The notes beneath the pieces are model-generated. The model was not told where the DNA came from, ran no database searches, and saw only the letters and a list, made by a program, of their open reading frames with translations. Positions 26,640 through 39,280 of a stretch of DNA of 64,000 nt are shown here, piece after piece; within the stretch, counting starts at the first letter, position 1; each line of letters begins with the position of its first letter. The stretch lies in contig NW_024104403.1 of assembly GCF_003945595.2 (NCBI RefSeq), positions 806,001 through 870,000 of the forward strand, in the 5' to 3' direction. Position numbers and translations under genes: made by a program. Source of the stretch: Pipra filicauda (taxonomy: Eukaryota > Chordata > Aves > Passeriformes > Pipridae).

Positions 26640-27700
26640 TACTGCAGGTGGCTTTAAGGGCTAATAATAAGTACCCTATAACCTGCTTCTCAGGTGGCCC
26701 AACAGGGGCACACACAGTATGAGGTATGTTTCCAGGCTACAAATGGAAGTGCATCTGGGCACACCTATCCCTGGTGTGCCTTTGGAGCTTCCCCTGTCCC
26801 CATGGCCATGCCTGGCAGTCTTGGGGTCACTGTCCCAGTCACTGTCTTGGCTCTATTTGCTCTCCTCAGGGGATGGTGGGGCAAGGCTGCGGGGGAAGGT
26901 CCCTGCCCCAACCTACCCCTTGGCAGTCTGCCCTGAGCCCCCACCTAGCCAGGGGCTCCCCACTCACTACATAGTTTGCTGTGCCCCCACAGGTCCTGCA
27001 TGGCTCACAATCTGTGATAAACTACCAAAAGAGGACTTGGATGGACTCTGGCAACTTGTGGTTCCTCCACACCTGCATAGAGTGAGGGAGGCTGCTTGCT
27101 GCAGTTTTTGCCCTCCTGACATGGGGCCACACCCATGCCCAAGGTTTAGGGCTGCACATGGTGCTGACACGCCTGGCCAAACAGATCAATGTAATTGAAG
27201 AAACATACCTTTATTGAAACCCACATAAAGCCAAGCAGCAATTGCATGAACACCAACAGCACATCCAGCCTCAGGGGTCAAGACAGGAGGCCACCAGCAG
27301 TTAAACACACAGATCCCCAGTAGCTAGCCCTGGACTCCTGGTCTCTGGTGTAGCTGGTCCTCCCATCAGATGTCTCTACAGTTACTACCCCAGACCTATG
27401 GCCACCTGTGACCCATGGCCCTTTCTTCACTAGGTGGACCTTGATCTTTCATCCTACTCACTGCATAGTCCTGCTTCAAGGTCACCAATGGTCACACACA
27501 CAAGAGTGCACTCACACAGAAAATAATCAGGATCAAAGTTTAAACTATGACAGAACAAACTGCAGAGACAAGGTGTAAGCAAATAGACTATCAGCTTGCT
27601 TAAATATAACCTGCCATTTTTATGCTCCTTCTCTCCTTTTTCACATGGTTGTTCCTTCCCATCCTTCTCTCTCTCCTCTTGCTTCCTCCCAGATCAATCT
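26640..27700 (-). mobile_element. GC-richer block, possibly LTR-derived or a minus-strand terminal exon
   Basis: G+C rises sharply from about 26690 to 27470 against an AT-rich background. On the minus strand there is a clear AATAAA polyadenylation hexamer (plus-strand TTTATT at 27210-27215), preceded by about 300 bp of CTG/CAG-rich sequence. This resembles the R-U5 layout of an avian endogenous retrovirus LTR read right to left. I could not define LTR ends, a target-site duplication or a primer-binding site, and no gag, pol or env frame is present. The plus-strand frames of 80-159 codons here look like by-products of GC content. The alternative is a last exon of a long non-coding RNA on the minus strand. 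Edges are approximate. Confidence 0.35.
27210..27215 (-). terminator. Candidate polyadenylation signal AATAAA on the minus strand
   Basis: The plus strand reads TTTATT, giving AATAAA on the minus strand, inside 'gtttcaataaaggtatg'. It lies in the GC-richer block, so it is less likely to be a chance AT-rich word than the many such hexamers elsewhere in the window. Minus-strand transcription is inferred, not shown. Confidence 0.35.
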
Positions 27701-30192
27701 CTGGCACCTAATTACATTTTTCTTGCTAATTGCAGATTGCTACAATATTCCCAAATTCAGGATTTCTGACAATTGCAATCTAGGTCATTTCAGTGATTCA
27801 GTGATTTCTTACATGACATCTTGAAGTTTTTCATTGTTTGTTCAGAGAGCTCAACCTTCAGGCTTGAACCTAATAATCTGTATGAATACCTTAACTATAT
27901 ATTCTTGGGTCTCATCATTTACTGAAAATCTCTGAAAAACACAGAGAAAGTGTCCAATTGTCTTTACTGTGTCCCATGAAATTTCACTCCTGTTTACCTG
28001 AAATGGAAACTGATACAAATTAGCATTTCACCTCCGTGGCTGATGTTGGCAATACCATCCAGTACCATGCCAGAAGCTTGCCTGAATATAATTTCTAATA
28101 ATGGCCTTCAAAATTGTGAACAAGACACACACAAAAAAAACAAACCCAAACTAAACCCCAAGCCACCCCTACCACAAACACCAGGAAAAAAAACTGCCTT
28201 AAAAATTGTGAGTTTCTAACATCTACGTTGTTCTCTTCTGCCTCAATTTTGAGCTATCAAAACTGAACAGTTACTGCTGTTTATAGACATTCATGGGGGA
28301 GAAGAAAGTAAAAAAAAATAAAATAAAAAGCTGAAATTCTTATTCATCCATCCAAATAGGTTTGCTCACAGGTAAATTTATTCTCTGAGAAAATTTATTC
28401 ACATGAGGATGTTTTACAAAAAAAGAGCATAAAAAGCATGGAAATATGCAGCAGTGAAGAAGAATATTTCCCCTTGTTCTTAGAAAAATAAAGTCTAAAC
28501 ACACTGCCTCGGCTCTTTTTCCACGCACTTCAAGTCTCAGTGGTCCTACTCCCCTCAAAAGTACTAAATGGGAATGAAATTTAGCAGCCTAAACTAGCTC
28601 CCCTCACACTTGCTGTTGCTATTAATGTTAATTTTCTCATTCAGGCTGTATCATAATTCCAAGATGAAAGATTCAGACTGCCAAAGAATAACTAGCGGCA
28701 ATGAGAGGCTGCCAGGGGAAAAGACACAGTTGCACATCATCTAGTTTAATTTTTTCCATCAGGACTGACTGACTGAGGAACAAGAGAGAAGGTAAGGGGT
28801 GGGAAGAAAAAGAAGTTAAGTAGCACAAATTATCCTTTGGTCAAGTCCCCTTATATCTATTTCAGAAAAATGTGGTAGCCCAAGTGCAATAACTTAATAG
28901 TTTCACTTAAAATTATCATAAGGTGAATTAAAATATCACAACACTGAATATACTGTGGGAGCTAATAGCTACAATACAGAACCATAAATATGGTTATTCA
29001 TAGGGAATACCTTAAAATATTGTGTTTCAATTTCTAATACCCTATTCTCATGAGAAATTTAAAGGGAATAAATGTTGGATTGTTCAGTAAATACTTCAAC
29101 TTTTAGAATAAAATAGAATATTTCAGTTAGAAACCTACAATTATCATTTGCTAGTATGCTAAAATTTGTAATTTCACTACTATCTTTCAGCATTTGTATT
29201 TAGAGACTCAACACAAATCAAGTCTATCCTGAAACACATTTTATAGTATAATTATCATAGGCTGTACTGACACTCATAGTTTTAACTTTCTTATAGCTAC
29301 ATATAGTGCTTGTTCTGCTTCTTTACCTAATTTTTGTGGTCACTGAATTACACAAGAAATGTTATCAAAAACTTAGTTTGTGCCTGCTATTCAACACCCA
29401 TCAATTTAACTTATCAAACAACAACAGAAAAAAAAAAACCGAAAAAAGATGAGACAGGCAATCATAGTATTCATACCATGTTAGTTTTTCACTTCTCCAT
29501 TGGTAATACCTATGAAGTTTCCAATAAACAATAACAATAATATGGCACAAAACCCAGTACTTCTATTAGGAAATGCCTCCAGCAGGCAAACATAAAAGGG
29601 GAAAGAACAGACATTTTGCTGAAGCTGCACAGCATGTCACTGAAATAAGAGCTGGACTGTGAACCATCAACACCTGACTCACACTGCACTAACTTGCCTC
29701 CTGCAAAGTCCTAGTAACACCTGGGCTGCTAAATTCCTAACTGCTTACACATGCCATTTCTAAACAGCCTGAAAGCCTCAGTGCTCACACTGATTGCTAC
29801 ACAATCATCCAGGAATTCATTCCACTCTCATTTGAGGACGGAACTTGAACGGGAGATAAATGATTTTTATCTACTTACTTTTGAACATTCATAGATTTGT
29901 TTGGTACTGGACACAACAACAAAGGGATTTTTATTTCTTTTATACAAAAGAATGTGAATACCAGTTTTCTGTGTATTATTAAGGATCCGATGAGAGAAAT
30001 GAAGGAGAGAAAGGGAAGGAAAAATCCTCCTCAACACCTAGTGCAACTGGCTGACTGCATGCATTTATAAACACCACAAAGGATGCACTTGAGGATGTTT
30101 TGCCCAAGACAGTACAGGATATTTTTACTGGTCTTATCTTAAATTCAGTATTTCTGTTACTTTTGTTGCTTTGGAATGGAAAATTGACACCT
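27701..30192. other. Unique AT-rich non-coding DNA
   Basis: No repeat or exon recognised. A-rich low-complexity patches occur near 28130-28190 and 28305-28330. The minus-strand frame at 28340-28558 has no recognisable domain. Confidence 0.55.
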
Positions 30193-30254
30193 ACTGTATA
30201 TTGTAAATTACTATAATATCATCACTGTATATTGTGAATTACTATAATATCATC
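30193..30254. repeat. 31-bp tandem duplication
   Basis: Two adjacent copies (30193-30223 and 30224-30254) of the unit ACTGTATATTGTAAATTACT... are identical except for one A-to-G difference. The second copy runs directly into the 5' break of a CR1 fragment. Confidence 0.93.
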
Positions 30255-30372
30255 TTCAAGGTCAGACTGGATCTACACCTGAGCAACCTGATCTGACCCC
30301 ATAGTTGTCCCTGCTTTGAAGAAGAGACCTCCTTAAGGCCTTCTCCATACTAAACTTTCAATTATCCTAATA
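30254..30372 (+). mobile_element. CR1 LINE 3' terminal fragment
   Basis: The stretch 'ttcaaggtcagactggat...gagcaacctgatct...gttgtccctgct...gacctccttaaggccttctcc' follows the CR1 3' terminal consensus (ttcaaggtcaggctggat...gcaacctgatct...tgtccctgct...gacctttaaggtcccttcc) in forward orientation. It is about 120 bp long and strongly diverged, and its octamer tail is no longer clear. Confidence 0.75.
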
Positions 30373-33300
30373 CCAACTTACATTTGAAGAACAGAAAAGC
30401 AACAGGATGACTCACACCGAAAAATTGAGTTCTGTAAGTTGATATTTGCATGTTAGATAACTTAACAGATATATACAATTACTTAACAGATAACAGATCT
30501 ATATTATTCTATGAAGACTATGACTAGTAGGCTTAAATCGAGGTGCATTTAGGCCGTGTTGGCATTGAACGTTTGCAAATCATAGTGCACATAAACACTC
30601 AAGAATGAACAACCACAGAAAGGTCTTCCACATATGACATTATGATCATTGGGAACAGTTGAAGAACAAAACAACAAAGTGAGAAAAGTAAATATAAAAT
30701 ATTATTTAATAAGCAAATCAGTGAAAATTGAGGCCAAAATATTGCCGCAAACTAAAGGAGTAAGCGCAAAATGTATTTTTAAAAAAATCAGATAGAGCTG
30801 AGTTTTCTCTACTGAACTTGGGTTTCTTTTCAATCTATTGTTACATCTAATATCACCTCATCTCTACTGAATGTAACTGTCTGTCCTCGTCCTCATTACT
30901 TTCAGCTAAACTGGCCTGAGCTTTTTTTATTTGAGAGATTAACCAGTCTAAGTCTTACTTAAACAATTTGCTAATTCATAAGAGACAAAATGGATCATGC
31001 AGAAGTCTGTTCCCCTACAAATAATCAACCTCAAAGCACGTTAAATCACCATTCTTAAAATTTCCACAATTCTTAAATTCTTAAATAAAAAAAATAAATT
31101 AAAATTCCTAAAATCACCTCCAAACAGAGTAAAGTTTGGAAACCCAGACAACATGAAGTTAAAACTGTCCATAAGGATAGTTTCAGTTTCTGAAAACAGG
31201 ATAATGACTTCTCATCATGGAATAAGAAATAGTTATAAATAGATAATTAAGTGGTGTAGTGTCTTGGTCTTTCTGGGCAACTCATCTAGCCAATCTAACT
31301 AGAGCAGCAACTCAAGCTACTGTCAGTATAGAAGCAGCAGGTAGCTCATATTCTAAACCCCCAAAATGCAGTGATCTGCAGTAAATCAGGCAAGTCAGTC
31401 CAAGCATTCAGCTGTTGGCTCCCACAAAATGAGGATTCACATGGTATTTAGGAAAAATATCCAGTTTTGTACCAGATGAAGAAAAGTCTTCTTCTCATGG
31501 AGGATTTCTCTGAAGAAGGTGGTATACATGGTCTTTAGTTTTATATTTGCAGGTAATGGTTGGCGAAAGAAAGCACAGAAGTCTACACTTGATTTGTGGT
31601 TTTTAAGCTTAATTTGTCTAACTAAGAATAGAAAGCGGTTACTTTGGAGCATAGCTATGTAGCCATTTCTGTGACTAAGCAATACAAGGATCCTTAATTA
31701 TAATTGTTCTCTTCTGTTTCATGGACTGTAATTGTGGCAAATGAATCAGAAAATTCATCCTTTAAAAAAAAAAAATCCCTCTTTTTAAATACTGAACTAC
31801 ATTTGGCGGGGGAGAGCTGGAAAAGTATCTTCTTTTCTTGTGAAGGAGAAATGTTAATGAAAGTGGTGAATTTTTCATGTAGAAAGTAACTTAATATTGC
31901 CAAAACTTCTGACTTACCTGAGAATTATTCTTTAATCAAAACTTTGCCAGAGTGCCATCATCTCTTAGTAAACTAGGTTTTTCCAGGATAGTATAATCCA
32001 TTGTTTCTCTGCTCCATCATAAATACTGCCTACATATTCCAGCACTCAAATTATATTGTCCCACACATGCACACTTTCACTTTGAGCTATTCCCCAATTT
32101 TGTCAACTCTCGTCCTATTATTTTTTATTGCTTTAATAAGGTAGCCACTACTCTGCTTCCAAGCCTTACATAACCAAACTAAGAAAACTTGCAAGACGTT
32201 ACTTTTTACCTGGTCTTGTTGCTATTAATGCTAAATATCTAAACTCCTAGACATTTATAGAGGCTGAAATAGGTGAAAACTGAGCAACTAATGATTTTGT
32301 ATGCATTTTAGAAGACTATCATCTACAGAGCCCAAGTGCATTCAGAATAATAGCAAGTACAGAATATTGCAGTTCCTGGTTGGTAGAATAAGAGAAGAAA
32401 ATTACTTTTTGTATGAGATAATTTATCCATTTTAAGTAGCCTAAATCTACAACTGTATTGCAATAAGTGTGAAGTTGCACATACCTGTTTTAGAGGGAAA
32501 GAGTTTGTGCCTTTTTCTATTTATGCTATGCAGTTGTTTGAGTTCTTTCAGGTGGGGTGGTGCAGGTCACTCCCTGCTAGACGTGGCAAATCTGTCCCTT
32601 CCTCTGTTTTTCACAAGTCTGTAGCTTTGCTTTGTGAATCTCCAGAGAGAGACAGTAATACAGGGAACTGAAAAAGCATATTACAGCCTTCAGTAGACCA
32701 TATAAAATGTGACTGAGCTGAAATGAATTGTTCTAAGAAGAACTTATATTGATTTCTACTTTTATTATATCAAAACCAAATAGCCATTTTTAAGTAGGTC
32801 TATAACATATCAGTATGTTTTTGCTCCCTGAATCAATTCCTGCATTATTGTACTTTAACTTTTTTGTGACCTATTGTATATTACAGCAATGAAAGCTGAC
32901 ATGCTCTTTTCTTTTTAAAAGGTATCCTACCCTTACAATGTTGTATCTAAATGTCAGCATTTTTCCTTAGTGTAAAATCTACCTTTGAGAGATACAAAGT
33001 CCAAAGAGTCTACACAACTGATTGCTACAGCACATATATTATAAACATATATATATTTTAAAGGCAATGCTTAGTGAAGAGTGTGAAATTCCTCCCTCCA
33101 GCCTCAACAAAAAAACGCCTACAGATTATTAATGTTTCTTAAAGTTTAAGGGGGAAAAAAAAAAGTCCACACATCAAACATCAAGAGGAAAGACTGTCAG
33201 TGTCACCAGAAGGTACAGCAAAATCCACTCAAAGTAAATTGAAGGCTTAGACGTATTTTCCCTCTTCAAGCAGCAGCATAAGTTTCAGCCATAACCACAG

Positions 33301-36300
33301 CCCCCTATTGTGTTACTGTGCCTCTGTCTCAGATGCCCATTTCACTGGCCCTGTCATCAGAGCTTGTGAACTCTTAACAGCAATCTCAGGGCAAGATCTG
33401 GCTGCTTTGCTGAATCACCTAGTGGGGCAGTTTGAATTGTGAACTTTACACTGAAAGAGGTTGAGGCATGCTCCCCAATTCTAATTCAACATCACTTTTT
33501 GACACAGATGTTTCTCAAACAAATGCATTTCTGAGCTATATTTAACTAATTTTAATTTACTATGCGACTCTCTTGAACAGTCTTCAAATTCACCACTGCA
33601 ACACAAACTCAACTTATTGATTGTGTTCATGTGTGGGATATAGGCTTAAATTAATTAGTAATGACCATTTAGGATAGAAAACACATATACTTAAGTGTTT
33701 TCATCAAAATAAAAGGCAACACAGGCCTCTTTAAGCCTCCCCAGATGCTCCACCAATACACTTCAGTCTTAGTTAAAGCTCTAGATTAAGCAATTCAATA
33801 TTCTACTTTTCTATAGTGGAAAAATACTAAGAGATTCAGTCAGCACTACTGACAGATTCAAAGGACACTATAAATTTCATATTAATTTTCTAAGGTACCT
33901 TGTTGATTTTTACTGTTTTGAGAAAGTTTGTAATACAACTCCATCCAGCACAAAAGGATTAAATAAATGAAGATATCCTTGCACTTGGCACCTCTTAGAT
34001 CACATTATGTTTATCTAGAGCCATACATCAAAAAAAAGTAGTAACAGTAGTTCCATAAGCATATTGCTCTGTAATTAAGTTTTTAACTAGCCAGTAGCCC
34101 TTTACTGCCTTGAGAAAAATGCTTTAGCAGGTACAGCAGTTGACCAAACAAAACATTTTCTGTGATACAGTTATGGAAGATTTCTTCAAAAGGAAATGAA
34201 ATATATTTTATTGTAAACCAGAACTCCACTCTAACAGATACTGCATTTTGCTGGTTTTGTTGCTGGATTTTTTTTCCTTGGAAAAATGTTTTTGACTTTT
34301 ATTCAAGGAAGTCACTAGAGTCAAACAAACAAAACCCTCTTTATTCAAACGGAGAAAATGATCATTTGAGCCAGTCAAATTATTTGATAAGCTTTGCAGA
34401 CAGAGGATCTCTGAAGCTTTTCATGCAACAGACGAAAACAGGAGAGAAAAAAAATTCCAACACAACTATACTTTGAAACAAAAGACATGATGTGGAACAG
34501 AACTTAAGTCCTGTAATATACAGTCTTTAATTGGAATAAACTTGTACATAAACCAACTTGGTTGCTGGTTTATGAGTAACTATTTGCATAAGTAATGCAA
34601 AAGAACACTCATTCAGTGTAGGAAATAATATTGCTTTAATAATACCAAAATTCACATAGCTACATTGGAACTGCTACTAAAAGTCTAAGAAAGAAGACTC
34701 TCTTTACTAATATCCAAATTAACCTATGCTTCCATGGCAACTCTGTGTCAGAGCTGTCTTAAAAATTTTGGTCATTTTGGGAACATAGTTGAGAGCTTCT
34801 CCATTCCCAGGAAGATAAACTGCTACACAATAAGCCTGAGACTGCACAGTGCAAAATCCAGCATATCTTTCATTTTTAAGTGCACAACAGCTATTCTTCT
34901 AGGAAAAAAAAGTTACCCCCAACTCTCCTACACCTATCCGTGTATATATAGACATATCATATTTTTGAGGCAAATACTGCATCCTGTTGGTTAAAAGAAC
35001 CCTTTCACTCATTCTGGATCTTCAAAGTTTTGAACCCAAAATTTTAGGATAAAATTATTGGAACACGAACTAAATCTAAAATTGAAAAAATGCAAACAAT
35101 GCATACTTTTTTTCAGCCCTTTTTTCCTGTCTATGAATTATCTATGTAAATATTTTTTAAAATATACTCCCAGTCTGCCATGTAAACAAGTAGCAAGAAC
35201 CACATTTTAGCTATTCTCATCCTCAAAAACCCTTTCATATTAATTTTCATAGAAATTATGTGACATAGCTTCTATACTCTGGTTCAGTAAATAAAAGTAA
35301 TTAAAAAAAAAAATCAAACATACCCCCTTCCCCGGAAAGAAAGAAAAAAAAGAAATACCACAACCCAAAACCCAAACAATAAAGTTTTACAAATAGAAGG
35401 GAAAAGAGGTGAAAGCAATCTCAACATTTATCTTCAAAAGCAACTCACATACATCAATGAGATGTACAGCTTCTCTCAGTAAAAAAATAGTCCCAAGACA
35501 GTAGCCTTGTGTCAGTCAAATGGCATCATCACAGATAATGCTGCAAGTTAAACTGCTTTACCTATAGATGTGCAACTCTAAAGTTTGGCTGAAAAAGGCA
35601 AGGTGATGAGGAGAAACACGTACTAGGTCTGTCACAGTCATACATGGATATGGTGCCAACTGGCACTTCAGTCCACCAAAAGTAAAAAGAAAATCCTTAA
35701 CTCTACAGTACGGACATGTATAGGTGCTAAGACATTTCAACACAAAAGATTAGGTTGTCAGAGGGGAGTCCACGAAGAAGTCAAAGAAAAAGTCTTAATA
35801 AAGGTTTACTCTAAAAAGCTTTGAGGCTTCCTGATTATTTGTTACAAAATAATTACAGTTTTGCTAATGGGTAATGAAAATTAAACTTTGGTATTTTTTT
35901 CAAAACAGCATTTTCATAAAATCATCCACTTGTAGACTTTTCAGAACAGTTCTACAGGTGCAGCCAATGATTTAACACTTTTAGACACTTTAATCTTTTA
36001 AGAATCTGTACAAAATATAATTGCCTTCTGGAGTGGAGATTAACTGATTTCCTCTTTGTTTGACTTATGATTCCTCAAAATTCTGTACAACATATTATTT
36101 AAATAAATAATTTAGTTAGGTTTAAAACCCAGTGAATCGGGGACTTAAATGACTAAACCTTACTTTGACAACTATTTTTTTTTATAAAACATAAACCAAA
36201 ATGTTATTGAACAAGTGTCTTTGTTGTTTGTAAAGAAGATGGCAAGACTTTATACTCAAGTTATTGCTATAAAAACATGTTACCAATGAAGAATTTAGAC

Positions 36301-36330
36301 CCCATCACCTGGCCCCACTGCTTTTCTTGA
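30373..36330. other. Unique AT-rich non-coding DNA
   Basis: About 6 kb with no recognisable transposon, exon or RNA gene. There are short dinucleotide and homopolymer patches: A11 near 31764, ATAT-rich near 33040-33060, and A-rich near 35300-35350. The open frames at 34162-34476 (104 codons, plus) and 31437-31903 (minus) have no recognisable domain. Confidence 0.5.
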
Positions 36331-36365
36331 ATTGTTCTAACACACTGGTAGTGTGTTAGAATAAT
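36331..36365. repeat. Strong short hairpin (16-nt arms)
   Basis: Positions 36331-36346 and 36350-36365 are reverse complements over 16 nt with one mismatch (G-T wobble in RNA), separated by the 3-nt loop GGT. The core is TTCTAACACACT / AGTGTGTTAGAA. It is isolated in AT-rich DNA. No transposon family was recognised, and it is too short for a canonical miRNA precursor. Confidence 0.75.
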
Positions 36366-38823
36366 TGCTTTTGTTGAATTTAACATATCTGAAGACTTTA
36401 ATTTACTGTACCTAACAAAATTTCCCAACAGAGGGAGAAAGAGAGAACTGAGACATAAAATGACAGAACAAGAGGGAATCAAAGCCTAGCTAATAATGCA
36501 TCCAAAACCTGTTCCTAGGCAACTCATTATAAAAGCACAGTGACGGCAAGCATGATGCAATCTTATAAGGTTTTGAATCATGACAGGCAATCGTGAAGTG
36601 CTTAACTCATATCTTGGAATTAACTGCTTAGCCCATATTGACCAAATATTAATAAAATTATTTATATTAATAGGAGTTAGTTCTTTAAAATAGACAAACT
36701 AGAACTGAATCTGTACAGAATACCATATTCCTGCTCCTTTCTTCTTTCTATGAACCTAACTTGGAAATGTCATATCTAGGATGCCCAAAGAGCCCAGAAG
36801 CCTTCCCTTTGCTCCAGGACCTGGAAGATCAGTTCCTGTGTGCCACATGTACACAATATGAGACTAGGTCCTCCTGTAATCCTGTATTCATCTACAACCT
36901 GCCTGCCCATTCCTACCTCCATCTCCAAATCCTTTTGTCAATTTATGATAGCAGTTCCGGGTACTTCCAAGATTAATGATTTGCTGAGGCTAATGGCCTA
37001 CAGCAGTATCACAGGTTATCAGCATCTTCCAGCTGCTCTTTAATCCCCAGACAATCCCCAGCACCTTCATCATTATTCGTTAATTAGCATTAATGAAAGC
37101 TATGCATACACAGTGAGAGGCTAATACACCCTCAAGCTTATATGTCAGAAATCCTTACTTAAAAAAAAGGTATCCTACATGAATCATATCAGCATTGTTA
37201 AATGAAAGAATATTTCCCTACCTACCCAAAGGCATAAGCCTCAGTTAGAGACTAATGATCTGCAAAACTTCGTGAAAGGTAACAGTACTGCAGATTTCAG
37301 CCATTAGAAAGAATTCAGTCTGCACCCCCTCATCTTCATTACTTTTCTCTACTTGTTCTCAGCCCATGCCCTACCTCTCTACCTAAGACATACTCCACCT
37401 CTTCACCAATACCTTATCCACCAACATTGGCCTTAAGAAATTGTAGGCAAATCATCCTGAGGTTTGCCGCTTTAAAATAAGATGATATAATCTCAAAAAC
37501 TCCAGAAATATCTGCTGCACAAACTACCTTGAGATGTGACAGTTGTCTCCATATGTTACATATAATATTCACGCTCTACTGGTCTATAGGGCAATTGCCT
37601 ATTCCTGGCCTTCTGCCAGGATTTATATAGACATATGTGTGGTCTGCTCTCTTCTACTTACTCATCTACTGACTGAGAGAAACATACTTTAAATTCTCTG
37701 CATCCAAACTCACAGCCTTTTGGCCCTGTGGTTTCATCACACCCCCAACCTGCTAAGCTTTCCAATAATATCACGCGTTGGAAAACCAAATTATATGAAT
37801 CATTGGATTTAAATACTTCAAAAAAAAAAAAGATGTGGAAATAACAATGTAAATATTGGTTAAATATTTAGGGTAATGTTGTAAACCATGCCAACCGCAT
37901 TCTTACTCCGTGTTCGCAGAATCAACATTTGCAAATCCATTATTTAATGCTCTCCTTTTGATTTAAAATCTTTCAAAAAAATTGCAAATTTCACTTGTTA
38001 TTTTTTCCTTTAAGATCATTAATAGTCACATTGATGTACTTATTTCTTTACTACAAAGGAACAGGTCAAACATCTGTCACTAAGAAGCCTGTGACTTTTA
38101 TCTTAGGTTCTGTAGGCTTGCACCTCCTGCCATCCAGTCCAACTACAACGGCCTTAATTTTTGCCAACAAAAAGGGACAACTTCATTGAATCAGCATAAA
38201 CAAGACAAAAATTGTTTCAAACTAAACACTTTAGATCATGGATATTTCTAGAGACAAGGTCCAAAGAGCAACTCCTTCACTAAACTCTGACTCGTTCCAC
38301 TGCTAGGTTTTTAATTTTATGAGCTAGGAATCAGGCTCTCCCCTGAGTGCCATCCTCTACACCGAGGTTAACACACAGAGCAGCAAACTTGAAACAGCTC
38401 ATGTGCCCTGCTGCAATGCCCATTCCAGCACTAAACAGTAACACCAGTTTCTATGAAGACTGTTTATTATACTGAGTTATAAACAAATGTGGGTAGAGCC
38501 CTTCCCAAATCTTCATTCACAAAGCCTAGCCATGATGATGAAAATACTATTCAGATCATTTGGTCAACCAGTCTCATTTGCTGAGAACTTTTAATGAACA
38601 TCCCACAAGATTTAAAAGAGATTGCATACAAAGAAAATTTGATATGACTTATTTTATAGTGGAGAATTAAAATACTAGGAAATCCTACTTTTAATATATT
38701 TAATTCAAGTATACTACACTCTAAACAGTTTCAGAACTATCTGTAATTTAAATTGACTAACCCTGTATTTATCTCTGAATATTAAAATCCTTTACACTTA
38801 CTGGAATTTACAGTGCTCTTAAC
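36366..38823. other. Unique AT-rich non-coding DNA
   Basis: No transposon or exon recognised. An A12-type run is near 37820-37831. Short plus-strand frames at 36761-37043 and 37995-38189 show no known domain. Confidence 0.55.
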
Positions 38824-39115
38824 ATAAGAATATATGATCATGTGGATGGTCATACTGGTTCATATCAAGGATTTCTATAAGCCACTGTTCAGCCTCCAGG
38901 TGCCTAGTAAAGCAGATGCCTAGTAAAGAAGAAAATTAGGACAAGCATAGATAATTGTTCCTAGATTTCCCAAGTTCAATTTGTTTTTTCATACTTAACA
39001 ATCCCAGATGCATCTCTCCTTCAAATGTTTGTCCAGTCTCCTGTTAACCCATGTAAGCTTGCCATTACAAAAGCACCCACTACAGGTTATTTACTCTCTT
39101 TGGAAGCAATAAAAA
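38824..39115 (-). mobile_element. Ancient CR1-type LINE fragment, sauropsid-wide type
   Basis: The words 'ggtcatactggttcatatcaagg', 'agcagatgcctagtaaag', 'ggacaagcatagataat', 'aaatgtttgtccagtctcctgttaacccatgtaagctt' and 'ctacaggttatttactctc' follow, in order, the reverse-oriented 3' end of an old CR1 type also abundant in turtles and crocodilians. Recognition is from memory of that consensus. Divergence is high, as expected for a pre-avian insertion. A 16-bp step duplicates 'tgcctagtaaag' at 38901-38912 and 38917-38928. Confidence 0.75.
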
Positions 39116-39280
39116 TAATACAGAAAAATTTCTTGCACAAGCAGGATGAAAGTGGGTCTATTAAAATAAAGAACTACCAGGGGTTTCAAGCTTTTACAAG
39201 TAGATAGGATTAGTATTCAAAGTTTAAGAATAAAACATCTTGTAATTTATTTGTCCTGCATTCATCATTATTTCTAAAGG

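Noticed and set aside
26719..27198. 159-codon plus-strand frame in the GC-rich block
   Set aside because: Several frames are open at once here because stop codons are rare in GC-rich sequence. The residue order shows no domain, and the better transcription signal is on the other strand.
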